Shown here: positions 18,331 to 27,141 of the stretch, one piece after another | How the letters are laid out: each line of letters begins with the position of its first letter | How positions within the stretch are numbered: position 1 is the stretch's first letter | NCBI GenBank assembly: GCA_018223185.1 | Contig: JAAEYW010000004.1 | Span: 124,001 to 188,000, forward strand | Length of the DNA: 64,000 nucleotides | Source of the DNA: Oceanospirillales bacterium | GTDB taxonomy: Bacteria; Pseudomonadota; Gammaproteobacteria; Pseudomonadales; Balneatricaceae | Reading direction: 5' to 3' | Made by a program: the position numbers and the translations under genes | Notes under the pieces: generated by a model | Seen by the model: only the letters and a program-made list of their open reading frames with translations | The model's database searches: none | What the model was told of the DNA's origin: nothing

Positions 18331-18566
18331 AATGAACTGTGCAATGAGAGCAAGTGATGGATTATCCTTGTGGGTACTGATCTGAATCGCGACCATCGGC
18401 CGGAGAAGGGAGTAGTGATTTTTCAGTCGCTTATGACCGGTTTGGGTGTATATAACGAATGACTGGGGTGGTTAAGTCTCGCTGTCCGGTATAGGGCTTC
18501 TGTGAGTCGTTTGTTGAGGGTAAGAAGTCAGTAGCTCAGGTATGCTTTATAGATAGGGCATTGAAA
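18331..18566 (+). pseudogene. Decayed second flavodoxin gene
   Basis: The DNA aligns in order with the intact flavodoxin gene at 17021-17464. Matching blocks include GTACTGATCTGAATCGCGACCATCGG-like sequence near 18380 (intact copy near 17170), TTCAGTCGCTTATGACCGG near 18420 (intact near 17220), GCTTCTGTGAGTCGTTTG near 18498 (intact near 17300) and GCTTTATAGATAG near 18544 (intact near 17387). Short insertions, deletions and stop codons break every frame, and the N-terminal and C-terminal ends are not recognisable. Confidence 0.75.
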
Positions 18567-18674
18567 TGTCAGCCTCTGATGAAAAACTATAGATATTGCT
18601 GTGTCTGTCAGATATTTTGATTGTGAAAGTGTATTATTAAGCGCCTGATTATTGAATAGTAAAGTTTGTATAGA

Positions 18675-19361
18675 ATGATTTCTCATAAACATCGTTGTCT
18701 TTTTATTCATATCCCTAAATGTGCTGGTACCAGCATTGAGCATGCTCTTGGGCACTTTGATGGAGCTGAGTCTGAGTTTGGCGGCCAGGATCACAGGACC
18801 ATGCGTACTTTGGAGGAAACTGGTTTTTCTCTGAATATGTTCAACTCCAGAGAAAATATGTCAGAACTGGGCAGGCGTTGGCGATCGAAACGGACAGCTC
18901 ATCGTCATTCGAATAAGAATATTCGATTGACACCGGAACAATATCGGGATTATTTCAAATTCACTGTAGTCAGAAGCCCTTGGGCCCGGGTGTTTTCAGT
19001 GTATAAATACTCTCTTAAAGGGGATCCCGGAAAGGTTTTTAAGGGAACAGGATTACCCAGGGATAACTCTTTTGAACGTTTTGTTGATGTTTACCTGGGA
19101 CATGGATTACTTCGTTCCCAGATGCACTGGCTTAAAGACTTTAATGGCGGCCTTCCCTATGACTTTATTTGTAAATTTGAAAATCTGCATGAGGATTTTA
19201 AGGTTGCTTGTATAAAAATGGGGATTGAGCCGGTTGAGTTACCTCATAAACTTCAAAGTCAGACTGCAGACTATCATGAACACTACAATGATGAGCTCAT
19301 TGAGCGGGTTGGAGAGTTTTACAGAGAAGAAGTAAATCTATTTGGTTATTGTTACGAGTAG
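18675..19361 (+). CDS. Sulfotransferase family protein
   Basis: A 228-residue cytosolic-type sulfotransferase (Sulfotransfer_2-like). The 5'-phosphosulfate-binding loop is HIPKCAGTS at about residues 12-20, and the 3'-phosphate site is VVRSPWARVFSVY at about residues 101-113. The enzyme would move sulfate from PAPS to a sugar, lipid or protein acceptor that cannot be identified. The ATG at 18675 is preferred to the TTG at 18666. The gene is AT-richer than its neighbours, stands alone and lies beside a pseudogene, which fits acquisition by transfer. Confidence 0.85.
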   Translation: MISHKHRCLFIHIPKCAGTSIEHALGHFDGAESEFGGQDHRTMRTLEETGFSLNMFNSRENMSELGRRWRSKRTAHRHSNKNIRLTPEQYRDYFKFTVVRSPWARVFSVYKYSLKGDPGKVFKGTGLPRDNSFERFVDVYLGHGLLRSQMHWLKDFNGGLPYDFICKFENLHEDFKVACIKMGIEPVELPHKLQSQTADYHEHYNDELIERVGEFYREEVNLFGYCYE

Positions 19362-19624
19362 TCTGACCAGTCTCATAGAGACGATTGAGAAGAAGATAAA
19401 AATAAAAAGGGTGCCCTGACACGGTCTATTTCTGAGCCTGTCAGCATCAGGTTAGTATGAATTCTTAGTGGAAAGCGGTTATTAGAAGTCTGCTCCTTTT
19501 TTCGTTAAAAAACGAAGCTTTACGTCGGACTATCAGCGAGTTGCGGAGTAGTGTGCTGATTTTTCCAGCGGCTCAGCTGTGCTCTGGTAACTGGCCGCTT
19601 TGGAAAATCATTACAGGCAGGGAT

Positions 19625-20362
19625 TTACTTCAATAAGAATCCCCGGTCTTTCAGAAACTCCAACATGTGTGGCCTTGCTTCTTTTACCAGCATACCGGAC
19701 ATCTGTTCGCTCCAGCTCATTTCCTTATTGCCGCCGGTGCGGGTGTTGTAGTATTCCCGTACTGCTTTGTCATATTCGGCAATGGTGGCACTGTCATTGC
19801 TGTCGTTATAACTGTCCTGTTTCAGCACCACTTCTACCGGCAGGCGGGGTTTAACTTCCGGGTTCTGATCCGGGTAGCCAAGGCAGAGGCCGAAGACCGG
19901 GTAGACCAGATCCGGCAGTTCCAGCAGTTCTGAAACCCGTGCGATCTGATTGCGGATACCGCCGATATAGACGATGCCGAGTCCCAGAGATTCTGCTGCG
20001 ATAACGAGGTTCTGGGCGAACAGGGCTACATCGACGGTAGAGGTAATAAATTGTTCGGTGAAACCCGATTGAATCTCGGCATCGTTCATATCGCAGGCCA
20101 GTTTAAGGCGTTGCATATCGGCACAGAGCACCAGAAAAGTCGGCGCTTCGGCGACATAAGCCTGACCGCCGGAGCACTCCATCAGTTGCCTGCGTTTGTC
20201 CGGATCATTTACCTGAATCACTGTGCAGGCCTGGATGAAACTGGAGGTTGCTGCTGCCTGTCCTGCCTGTACCAGTGTTTTGAGCGTTTCCTGCGGAATT
20301 GTCTGATCGGTAAATTTACGTATTGATCGGTGACTGTTAAGAAGTTCAATAACGGGGTTCAT
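19625..20362 (-). CDS. nfsA: NfsA-type oxygen-insensitive NADPH nitroreductase
   Basis: A 245-residue FMN flavoprotein that reduces nitroaromatics and quinones by two-electron steps. The N-terminal LNSHRSIRKFTDQ motif with the FMN-binding HRSIRKF segment (residues 10-16), the central GGIRN (about residue 135) and the FGLCLGYP segment (about residue 157) are as in NfsA. The length matches E. coli NfsA (240). It is the last gene of a four-gene minus-strand operon and starts 3 bp after the AlkB gene ends. Confidence 0.88.
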   Translation of the reverse strand: MNPVIELLNSHRSIRKFTDQTIPQETLKTLVQAGQAAATSSFIQACTVIQVNDPDKRRQLMECSGGQAYVAEAPTFLVLCADMQRLKLACDMNDAEIQSGFTEQFITSTVDVALFAQNLVIAAESLGLGIVYIGGIRNQIARVSELLELPDLVYPVFGLCLGYPDQNPEVKPRLPVEVVLKQDSYNDSNDSATIAEYDKAVREYYNTRTGGNKEMSWSEQMSGMLVKEARPHMLEFLKDRGFLLK

Positions 20363-20365
20363 CGG

Positions 20366-20968
20366 TTATTCCATTTTGGTATCTGTGGTGAAGGTGTGCC
20401 GGAAGGTCAGATTGATTCGCCCTTCCAGCTGCCTGCTGGTTTTCGGCACGCTGTGGTGCCAGTAATGCTGTAACTGACCCGCCATTATCAGCAGAGAGCC
20501 ACTGTTGAGCAAGACCTCTCGCTGAGGGATGGTTTTGTCGAACCGGTGGCGCAGCAGAAAGCGGCGTGTTTGCCCCAGGTTCAGAGAGGCGATCACCGGG
20601 TTTATGCCCAGCTCCGGTTCGTCATCGCTGTGCCATCCCATACTGTCTTTACCATCGCGATAATAGTTGATCAGTACTGTATTAAAGGTGTGCTGAGCGA
20701 TCGATTCTACGCGTTGCTTCAGGGTATGGATCAGCGGGTGCCAGGGAGTGGTTTGCAGGGTCAGGCCAGAGTAACGGTAGCTGATGTCTGGTTCTCCCTG
20801 AAAGCATTGCAAGCGGGGTATGCTGACCATCCGGCCAAACATTCTGATTTCGGCCTGTTGCCAGTTCAGTTGCTGCTCAAGGGCGTTAAACAGGCTGTTG
20901 GCCTCATCTGCAGCAATAAAATCCGGTTCCAGTTGCAATATTCCCTGAGGAATCGGAATCTCTGTCAT
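20366..20968 (-). CDS. AlkB-family Fe(II)/2-oxoglutarate dioxygenase
   Basis: A 200-residue AlkB homologue closest in layout to eukaryotic ABH2/ABH3-like bacterial forms, which repair alkylated bases by oxidative demethylation. The iron ligands are seen in WHSDDE (about residue 117-122) and the distal His in QHYWHHSVPK (about residue 170). The 2-oxoglutarate-binding Arg pair is in GRINLTFR (about residue 183). Its ATG overlaps the stop of the PRPP-synthetase-like gene in an ATGA, so the two are translationally coupled. Confidence 0.9.
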   Translation of the reverse strand: MTEIPIPQGILQLEPDFIAADEANSLFNALEQQLNWQQAEIRMFGRMVSIPRLQCFQGEPDISYRYSGLTLQTTPWHPLIHTLKQRVESIAQHTFNTVLINYYRDGKDSMGWHSDDEPELGINPVIASLNLGQTRRFLLRHRFDKTIPQREVLLNSGSLLIMAGQLQHYWHHSVPKTSRQLEGRINLTFRHTFTTDTKME

Positions 20969-21849
20969 CCCTGCAGGAGTTCCCGGGTTGCAGCCGCGAT
21001 GGCGGGAGCGATTTCGATCTGGCTGCTGGGGTGTGGGATACAGCGGCTGGTGATCACGTCCGCTACCGCTTGCAGTTGCTGATAGGCATTGGCGGCAAAT
21101 ATGCCGTGTACGGCGATGCAGGTGGCTCTGGGCATTGCCGCATTTTGCAGGTGAGTGATTGTTTCCAGCATGGTCCGGCCGCTGGATATAATGTCATCGA
21201 CCAGCACGGGCGTATGCTGACGCCAGCGTTTGACATCCGGGAGGGTAACCTCGACATCGTAGTCGCCCCGACGAATCTTGTTCAGCACCTGAAAGGGGGC
21301 TCCGGCCAGTTCAGCAACGCTGGAGACCCATTGTTCACTTTCGCTGTCGGGTCCGATCAGCAGGGGGGATCTGATGTTCTCCCTGATCCAGTCTGCAATC
21401 AGCGGGGCTGCATGAACCACCCGTGAAGGGATACTGTATATCTCATCCAGTGAGTTGTAACGGTGCAGGTGAGGGTCAACGGTCACCATAAAGTCGAAAG
21501 ACTCTGATATCAGTCGGGCAAACGGACGAGAGCTGACACACTCACCTTCATGAAACTGTTTATCCTGACGCATGTAGGCCAGATAGGGGGTAATCAGACC
21601 TAGTTTAGCGGCCCCCATCTGCCGCAATGTGTAGGCAAGCAGGAGAAGTCTGAGTATCTTGTTATCGGGTTGGTAGAGGTTGCAGAAAATAACGACGTTA
21701 TGGTTTTTGCAGTTCGTGATAACCCGCAGATAGCTTTCATCATCAGGGAAACGGCGTAACTCTATCTCGCCTTTCTTAGCGCTGAGTTCATCGAGGAGCT
21801 GGGCCTCCAGTTGCGGATCGGACTCCAGGTTAATCAGTATGGTTTTCAT
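20965..21849 (-). CDS. Ribose-phosphate pyrophosphokinase-like protein
   Basis: A ~294-residue Prs homologue. It keeps the N-terminal domain with RQDKQF near residue 95, the catalytic flexible-loop region as NKIRRGDYDVEV (about residue 190) and the PRPP loop VDDIISSGRTM (about residue 215). Class I Prs makes PRPP from ribose-5-phosphate and ATP. It is divergent and sits 20 bp inside the end of a thymidine/AMP-phosphorylase-like gene, so it is probably a specialised paralogue linked to nucleoside salvage rather than the housekeeping enzyme. ATG at 21849 is preferred over an upstream start at 21879. Confidence 0.82.
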   Translation of the reverse strand: MKTILINLESDPQLEAQLLDELSAKKGEIELRRFPDDESYLRVITNCKNHNVVIFCNLYQPDNKILRLLLLAYTLRQMGAAKLGLITPYLAYMRQDKQFHEGECVSSRPFARLISESFDFMVTVDPHLHRYNSLDEIYSIPSRVVHAAPLIADWIRENIRSPLLIGPDSESEQWVSSVAELAGAPFQVLNKIRRGDYDVEVTLPDVKRWRQHTPVLVDDIISSGRTMLETITHLQNAAMPRATCIAVHGIFAANAYQQLQAVADVITSRCIPHPSSQIEIAPAIAAATRELLQG

Positions 21850-23392
21850 CCGTGTTTTCCCCTTGGCTGATCTCTTCATCCGTGCTCAGGCAGACAATGT
21901 TTGGGTGGCTTTCCAGATAGTCGACTGCATAATTAAGCTCTCCAGAGCTCTCCGCATGAATGGTCAGTAACGGTTCATGGGGATAAACCTGCTGTCCCAG
22001 TTTGACATGGATCTCTAAGCCTGCGGTCGGATCTATCGGAGCACCGGCCAGTTTGGCTACCTGAGCCAGGCGACGATTATCAACCTGTGTCACAGTTCCC
22101 TTTCTGTCGGCCATCAGTTTGAACAGGTAGGGCGCTTCACCGGGTTGTTTCATGCCGCCCTGTGCGTTGCAGATCGCGTAGAATTTTTCCCAAGCCTGGC
22201 CGTTTTCCAGAATCGTGGTGGCTTTTTCTATTCCCTGGCCTGGCTCTACAGTGCCGGCCATCTCAAGCATTGTACCCGCCATCATCAGGGACCTTTCTTT
22301 GAGATCCTGCGGTGCATCAGTGTCGTTCTGCAGAACCGCCAGAACATCTTTGGCTTCCAGAGCAGGTCCGATACCGTTGCCAACAGGCTGACTGCCATCG
22401 GTGTAGAGTATCTGAATCGTAATATCCAGTTGTTCACCCACTTTAAGGAACGACGAGGCCAGCTTATCGGCGGCTTTCTGGGAACGTACCTTGGCGGTTG
22501 GTCCCACCGGGATGTCGATCAGGACATGGGTTGCACCTGCGGCAATTTTTTTTGACAGAACCGATGCAATCAGCTGTCCTTCACTGTCGATATCCAGCGC
22601 TCTTTCAACCTGTATCAGGATATCATCAGAGGGGCTGAGGCGCACCGAGCCTCCCCAGGCAAGGCAGGCGCCTTCCTGTTCTACTACCTGTTTCATCTGC
22701 TCCAGGGTCAGGCTGACATCGGTCATTGTTTCCATTGTGTCTGCCGTCCCTGCGGGGGAGGTAATCGCCCGGGATGAGGTTTTCGGCATGATCAGACCAC
22801 TGGCGGCCAGAATTGCAACTACAATCGGTGTGGTTCGGTTGCCTGGCAGTCCTCCGACACAGTGTTTATCAATTACCATAGGTTGTCCCCAGTCGATGCG
22901 GCTACCGGAATCGATCATCGCCTGTGTAAGGGCTATAATCTCTGCGTCATCGAGCATGTCATCGCCACAGGCGGTAATGAAGGCTGCGATATGTACGTCG
23001 GCATAGCGGCCATCAACGATATCGTTGATGATCTCCTGGAACTGCTGTTTGTTGAGTGAGTGACCAAAGACCTTTGCCCGCACATGAGAGAGTGACTGCA
23101 CCGGTCGGGGGTGAGATAGCCACACATTGTCGTCGGTATTCAGTTTCAGTCGAAGCCAGGCGGATTCGGAAAAGCCGATCTGTCCCCGATGCAGCATTTC
23201 GCTGGTGATGATGTTGAGAGTTGCAATCGTTTTGCAGTGTTCCGTATGTACCAGCACCCGTGACAGGGCAGAGAACCCTTCTGAGCGGCATACCGGGCTG
23301 TCAGCCCTGAGATAGATTATCGGTTCCTGTCGGGTATCAATACCCAGCCTTCGTGCCTGAAGTGTTGTGGCGCGTTCGGGGGTGAGGATCAT
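21830..23392 (-). CDS. Thymidine/AMP phosphorylase family protein
   Basis: A ~520-residue protein of the nucleoside phosphorylase group that contains archaeal AMP phosphorylase. The N-terminal extension of ~90 residues carries the DSPVCRSEGF motif. The glycosyltransferase family 3 core has DKHCVGGLPGNRT (phosphate and sugar site, about residue 175), KTSSRAITSPAGTADTMET (about residue 205) and a C-terminal PYNP-like domain. It phosphorolyses a nucleoside or NMP to base plus ribose-1-phosphate or ribose-1,5-bisphosphate; which one is not visible. The start at 23392 has GGGAG 10 bp upstream; in-frame starts at 23425 and 23512 exist. First gene of the operon with Prs, AlkB and NfsA. Confidence 0.82.
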   Translation of the reverse strand: MILTPERATTLQARRLGIDTRQEPIIYLRADSPVCRSEGFSALSRVLVHTEHCKTIATLNIITSEMLHRGQIGFSESAWLRLKLNTDDNVWLSHPRPVQSLSHVRAKVFGHSLNKQQFQEIINDIVDGRYADVHIAAFITACGDDMLDDAEIIALTQAMIDSGSRIDWGQPMVIDKHCVGGLPGNRTTPIVVAILAASGLIMPKTSSRAITSPAGTADTMETMTDVSLTLEQMKQVVEQEGACLAWGGSVRLSPSDDILIQVERALDIDSEGQLIASVLSKKIAAGATHVLIDIPVGPTAKVRSQKAADKLASSFLKVGEQLDITIQILYTDGSQPVGNGIGPALEAKDVLAVLQNDTDAPQDLKERSLMMAGTMLEMAGTVEPGQGIEKATTILENGQAWEKFYAICNAQGGMKQPGEAPYLFKLMADRKGTVTQVDNRRLAQVAKLAGAPIDPTAGLEIHVKLGQQVYPHEPLLTIHAESSGELNYAVDYLESHPNIVCLSTDEEISQGENTDENHTD

Positions 23393-23622
23393 CTTTGCTT
23401 TGCTCCCTGTCCGGACCTGAATCATGTTGCTACTAAGTCTGGTCGCCAAATATAAATATAATGGTCTTTTGATCTGTTTATAGCAGACAACAATATGACC
23501 TGTACATGACATAGCTACTTATTCGGATGGTTTCAGGGCATCTTAAACAAGACAGGTGGCGTGAGTATGGATAGCTGATAGAATATTGCACACTTAAAAA
23601 CAGACAGAAAAAGTAGGACATA

Positions 23623-24477
23623 ATGGAACGCAGATTCAGACTGGTACTGGCTTGCCCGGATCGATTGGGTATTGTGGCGATGGTAAGTAATTTTATCTCC
23701 AGTCATGGCGGCTCTATTGCCGATGCTAATCAGCACTCTGACAGCTCTACCGGCTGGTTTTTTATGCGTGTTGAAATTGTGACTGCGTCCGGAAGTTTTG
23801 ACCGTGAGCAGCTGATTGAACAGTTCACTCCGATCGCTCAGTCATTCAAAATGCAATGGGAGATTACCGACTCATCGGTGCCAAAGAAAGTTATACTGAT
23901 GGCCAGCCGGGAGTCCCATTGTCTTGCGGACCTCCTTTATCGCTATCATGAAGGCGAACTGGATTGTGAGATTCCTTGTGTGATTTCCAATCATGATGAT
24001 CTGCGTAGCATGGTCGAATGGCATGGTATTCCATATTATCATGTGCCGGTTGACCAGGCTGATAAGCAGCCACACTTTGATCGGGTGCATCAGCTGATTG
24101 TAGAGCACGAGGCCGACACCGTTGTGCTGGCCCGCTATATGCAAATTCTGCCGAGCACTGTGTGTGATATCTATCGTCATCGTATTATCAATATACATCA
24201 CAGTTTTTTGCCATCTTTTGCGGGCGCAAAACCCTACCATCAGGCTCACGAACGTGGTGTTAAACTGATCGGTGCTACCTGCCACTATGTCACCGAAGAG
24301 CTGGATGCCGGCCCTATCATTGATCAGGATGTGGTGCGTGTCAGTCATCGTGATCAGCCACAAGAGATGGTCAGGCTGGGTAAGGATGTAGAGAAAACTG
24401 TTCTTTCCAGGGGGTTGCGCTGGCATCTGGAAGATCGCGTGCTGGTACACGGTAATAAAACAGTTGTATTCAACTGA
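23623..24477 (+). CDS. purU: Formyltetrahydrofolate deformylase
   Basis: A 284-residue PurU. It hydrolyses 10-formyl-THF to formate and THF, which balances one-carbon pools and supplies formate to PurT. An N-terminal ACT domain (residues 1-85, start RFRLVLACPDRLGIV) is followed by a formyltransferase-like catalytic domain with the NIHHSFLPSF motif (about residue 190) and the conserved Asp in ELDAGPIIDQD (about residue 228). Length matches E. coli PurU (280). It is transcribed alone, divergently from the phosphorylase operon. Confidence 0.95.
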   Translation: MERRFRLVLACPDRLGIVAMVSNFISSHGGSIADANQHSDSSTGWFFMRVEIVTASGSFDREQLIEQFTPIAQSFKMQWEITDSSVPKKVILMASRESHCLADLLYRYHEGELDCEIPCVISNHDDLRSMVEWHGIPYYHVPVDQADKQPHFDRVHQLIVEHEADTVVLARYMQILPSTVCDIYRHRIINIHHSFLPSFAGAKPYHQAHERGVKLIGATCHYVTEELDAGPIIDQDVVRVSHRDQPQEMVRLGKDVEKTVLSRGLRWHLEDRVLVHGNKTVVFN

Positions 24478-24587
24478 GTTTTTTCCTGCCGGAAATAATT
24501 TACTGGTTTAAGGTATTTATTCACCTAATTGATAGACCCTGGACAGTGTTTTGTCAGAAGCTCCTGCGCTAAGATAAAACCGATAAA

Positions 24588-24606
24588 GGGCCGGGAAGAC
24601 CGGCCT
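24588..24606 (+). other. GC-rich hairpin in the leader of the CBS gene
   Basis: GGGCCGG and CCGGCCT flank a five-base loop 36 bp before the start codon of the CBS-domain gene. It is followed by GTTTGAC rather than a long T tract, so it could be a purU terminator or a leader structure. Confidence 0.45.
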
Positions 24607-24641
24607 GTTTGACTACCTGATATCCGGTTGGAGGATACCTG

Positions 24642-25049
24642 ATGTTGCGATCTGTTAAAGCCAGCGATTATATGGCTGAAAAGCTGATTACATTTACGCC
24701 TGAAACTGATCTGTTTGAAGCGATAAATCAGCTTTTGAAATACCGGATTACTGGTGCACCGGTTGTTGGTAAGAGCGGTGAACTGGTTGGACTGTTGTCC
24801 GAGGCCGATTGTCTTAAAGCGATTCTGACTCTGACCTATCACGAAGAGGAGATGGGCGGTAAGGTGGGGGATTACATGTCGCCAGAGGTGTACACTATCT
24901 CTCATGATGCCGACATTATTTCTGTAGCAGAAGAGTTTATTACCAACAAAAGACGTCGCTTGCCGGTGATAAAAAATGGTAAACTGATCGGCCAGATCAG
25001 TCGCCGTGACGTGCTGCGTGCAGTTGAGCAGTTTGCTCAGGACGGTTGA
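24642..25049 (+). CDS. Two-CBS-domain protein
   Basis: A 135-residue protein made of two CBS motifs (about residues 8-62 and 75-130) that together form one Bateman module. Such modules bind adenosyl nucleotides and regulate partners. Motifs include ITGAPVVG (about residue 36) and RRRLPVIKNGKLIGQISRRD (about residue 103-122). No other domain is fused. GGAGGAT precedes the ATG. Its partner is not obvious from neighbours purU and dnaT-like. Confidence 0.9.
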   Translation: MLRSVKASDYMAEKLITFTPETDLFEAINQLLKYRITGAPVVGKSGELVGLLSEADCLKAILTLTYHEEEMGGKVGDYMSPEVYTISHDADIISVAEEFITNKRRRLPVIKNGKLIGQISRRDVLRAVEQFAQDG

Positions 25050-25348
25050 TCAGAGTTGTATCAGACCATCTTTCAGGTTTTCTGATGATCGATCACAGGA
25101 AGCCGGTATACATGCTTATTATTCTGCCTTGCGCTGTGAGTCAGTAAAGCTTAGGTAAGTAAGCTTAGTAAGTCAGTAAAAGTGTTAAGTGCTTCCTGAC
25201 CGCGATTCTCTATTGAAGGGCTGCTCTCATGAAGAGCTTACCTCGAATCGCTTACCCTGAAGAGCTTATAGCTTCAGAGTTTGTCGGCAGAATCGGCTTG
25301 ATGGTCTGTTTATCTTTTTAGTATCTGCGTTTGATTTATGGAATCATT
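25050..25348. repeat. Intergenic region with short direct repeats before the DnaT-like gene
   Basis: The block around 25139-25180 holds GTCAGTAAA twice (25139 and 25172) and AAGCTTAG twice (25147 and 25161). GAAGAGCTTA occurs twice further on (near 25231 and 25260). No gene is seen here. The repeats may be regulatory or simple slippage products. Confidence 0.4.
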
Positions 25349-26254
25349 ATGAGCTTCCGCTTTCCGGAAAAACCCGTACTGTTTTATCCTTCGCTGGCAC
25401 GTACGGCAGGCTCTGATGAGGCTATCCTTCTGGCGATATATCACGATTATATTCAGATTCACGGGTTGCCCGATAAATCCGGATTTCCATCAGCAGTTCT
25501 GAGTCGCTCTGAGTGGCTCTCTCTGACCTGCTTCTGGGATGAGGAAAAACTCGCGATAGTGACCAGTAGCCTGGTGTCTCAGGGGTATATTCAAGCCTCT
25601 TTTGGTCATGGAAGGGCGATTAAGCTGTCGCTGACGACGCCAGTCGATCAGCGCGCAACAGAACCATCCGTGCCGACATTGCCGGATGAACCCGTATATC
25701 CGCCTGTTATGGTGCAGGAGCTGCCGGTGGTGGAGCAACCTCCGGAACGTAGTGAGATCAGTCGTCGGGTACATCAGGCTCAACTGCGCAAACCGGGCCC
25801 TGCGCCAACGTTTGGTGGCAGTATTGGCTGGTCGAAAAGCCGTCAGGTTACTCCCAGTCGTGAGACCACCGCAGAGAATGATTTTGCCAGTCGTTTGAAT
25901 GAGATTGAACAGAAGAACCAAAAGCTGCATACAATGTATCTGGGCTGGCAGCCCTCTCAGATGTTGCTGGATATGTTACCCCGGCACAGCATCCCTCAGC
26001 CCTTCGCTGAAGCGCTGCTGGATGAGTTTATACTCTACTGGCTGGATAAAGACCGGAAAGAATCTAATTGGGATCAGAAATTCCTTGCCTGGGTTAAGCG
26101 GGAATGGATTAATAAACAGACACGTGATGCCCGCAAACAGCGGGCAGAAGAATCTAATAAAGGTGTAAACCATGAAAACGCCCGCCCAGATAATCGGGAA
26201 AAGCGCCAGCGGGTTACCGCAGCCATCATGGACATCAAGGACACCGACTGGTGA
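25349..26254 (+). CDS. DnaT-like single-strand-DNA-binding domain protein
   Basis: A ~301-residue protein. Residues ~1-95 look like a winged-helix domain found in primosomal and phage replication proteins (FRFPEKPVLFYPSLAR...LSRSEWLSLTCFWDEEKL). A Pro-rich linker follows, and residues ~195-260 carry the DnaT-type ssDNA-binding domain (MYLGWQPSQMLLDML...FILYWLDKDR...NWDQKFLAWVKREW). DnaT helps load DnaB with PriA/PriB in enterics. The ATG at 25349 is chosen over an upstream TTG at 25331. It overlaps the next gene by 83 bp. Confidence 0.8.
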   Translation: MSFRFPEKPVLFYPSLARTAGSDEAILLAIYHDYIQIHGLPDKSGFPSAVLSRSEWLSLTCFWDEEKLAIVTSSLVSQGYIQASFGHGRAIKLSLTTPVDQRATEPSVPTLPDEPVYPPVMVQELPVVEQPPERSEISRRVHQAQLRKPGPAPTFGGSIGWSKSRQVTPSRETTAENDFASRLNEIEQKNQKLHTMYLGWQPSQMLLDMLPRHSIPQPFAEALLDEFILYWLDKDRKESNWDQKFLAWVKREWINKQTRDARKQRAEESNKGVNHENARPDNREKRQRVTAAIMDIKDTDW

Positions 26255-26972
26255 GCCTGAAGCGGCTGCTGAATCCTCGGTAATCCGCAACGAAACCAAA
26301 ACCCTGATCAACATGTTGTTTGCCCGCTTTATGGCGATCTACGGGCATAAATTTAAAAGCTGTTTTGAAACTCAGGATGAGATCCGCATCGCAAAGCGGG
26401 AGTGGGCTCTGAGTATGCAGGGGTATAGTGAAGCAGAGCTGGTGTCGGCAATCAATCGTTGCAAAGAGACGCTGGCGTGGATGCCGACAATCTCTGAATT
26501 TATCACCATTCTTAACGAGCAGAGCGGCGATTTCGGTTTGCCTCCGGCGAAGATCGCCTATGAGGAGGTCTGTCGTTATGCTGACCACCCAACCCGGCAT
26601 CACTGGACCCATGAGGCGCTCTATCATGCGGGCAAAGCTACCGGATGGTTCCGTCTGCGTAGCGAAGCAGAGGACAGGGTGTTTCCCGACTTTCGTTATA
26701 ACTATCAGGTCATCTGCCGTCGGGTTCGTGCCGGGGAAGACCTCTCGATAGAGGTCCCTGTTGCGCTGGAAAATAAAAGTGATAATACTCTGGTGGAGTT
26801 TATCCAGCGCTGGGGAGAGGAGCAGAACCTAAGCCCGGAAAAAGCCAGCACTCTGCTGTTTTATCTCACTAAGCCTGCTGGTACCGATATCCGCGAACGC
26901 TTCCGCCAGGCCAGCCAGCAGCGGGCTGAAAGCTGGGGGCTGAGTATTAAACTGCCGGATGATTATCAATAA
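26172..26972 (+). CDS. Phage lambda P-like replication protein
   Basis: A 266-residue protein resembling the lambda P helicase-loader family over residues ~40-190: KTLINMLFARFMAIYGHKF, a KREWALSM helix and WMPTISEFI are typical. Lambda P recruits and loads DnaB, taking the place of DnaC. The AAAGGTG ribosome site directly before the ATG at 26172 supports this start even though the gene overlaps the DnaT-like gene by 83 bp. There are no phage genes around, so it looks like a resident helicase-loading partner of the DnaT-like protein. Confidence 0.75.
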   Translation: MKTPAQIIGKSASGLPQPSWTSRTPTGEPEAAAESSVIRNETKTLINMLFARFMAIYGHKFKSCFETQDEIRIAKREWALSMQGYSEAELVSAINRCKETLAWMPTISEFITILNEQSGDFGLPPAKIAYEEVCRYADHPTRHHWTHEALYHAGKATGWFRLRSEAEDRVFPDFRYNYQVICRRVRAGEDLSIEVPVALENKSDNTLVEFIQRWGEEQNLSPEKASTLLFYLTKPAGTDIRERFRQASQQRAESWGLSIKLPDDYQ

Positions 26973-27141
26973 ATAAATCAGGGAGTCGTTGTTGCTCCTC
27001 TTCTGTTTTTATGACCATTCGGAGTCTCTTTCTGTGACCCGGAGATATAAGCCCGACCTGACAGCTCACTCAGCTTTATTGTGATAAATGTTTAAATAAT
27101 ATTCAGCTGTTTGTGGTTTTCTAATCCAGTTACATCAGGGA

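Noticed and set aside
19600-21426. Several plus-strand frames opposite nfsA, alkB and prs
   Set aside because: They are shadows of strongly supported minus-strand genes.
20366-23392. Defence or DNA-modification island suggested by AlkB in an operon
   Set aside because: The remaining genes are metabolic and no nuclease, helicase or methyltransferase is present.
25139-25180. Replication origin or iteron array before the DnaT-like gene
   Set aside because: Only two copies of each short repeat, no DnaA boxes in register and no Rep gene; the neighbouring replication proteins alone are not enough.
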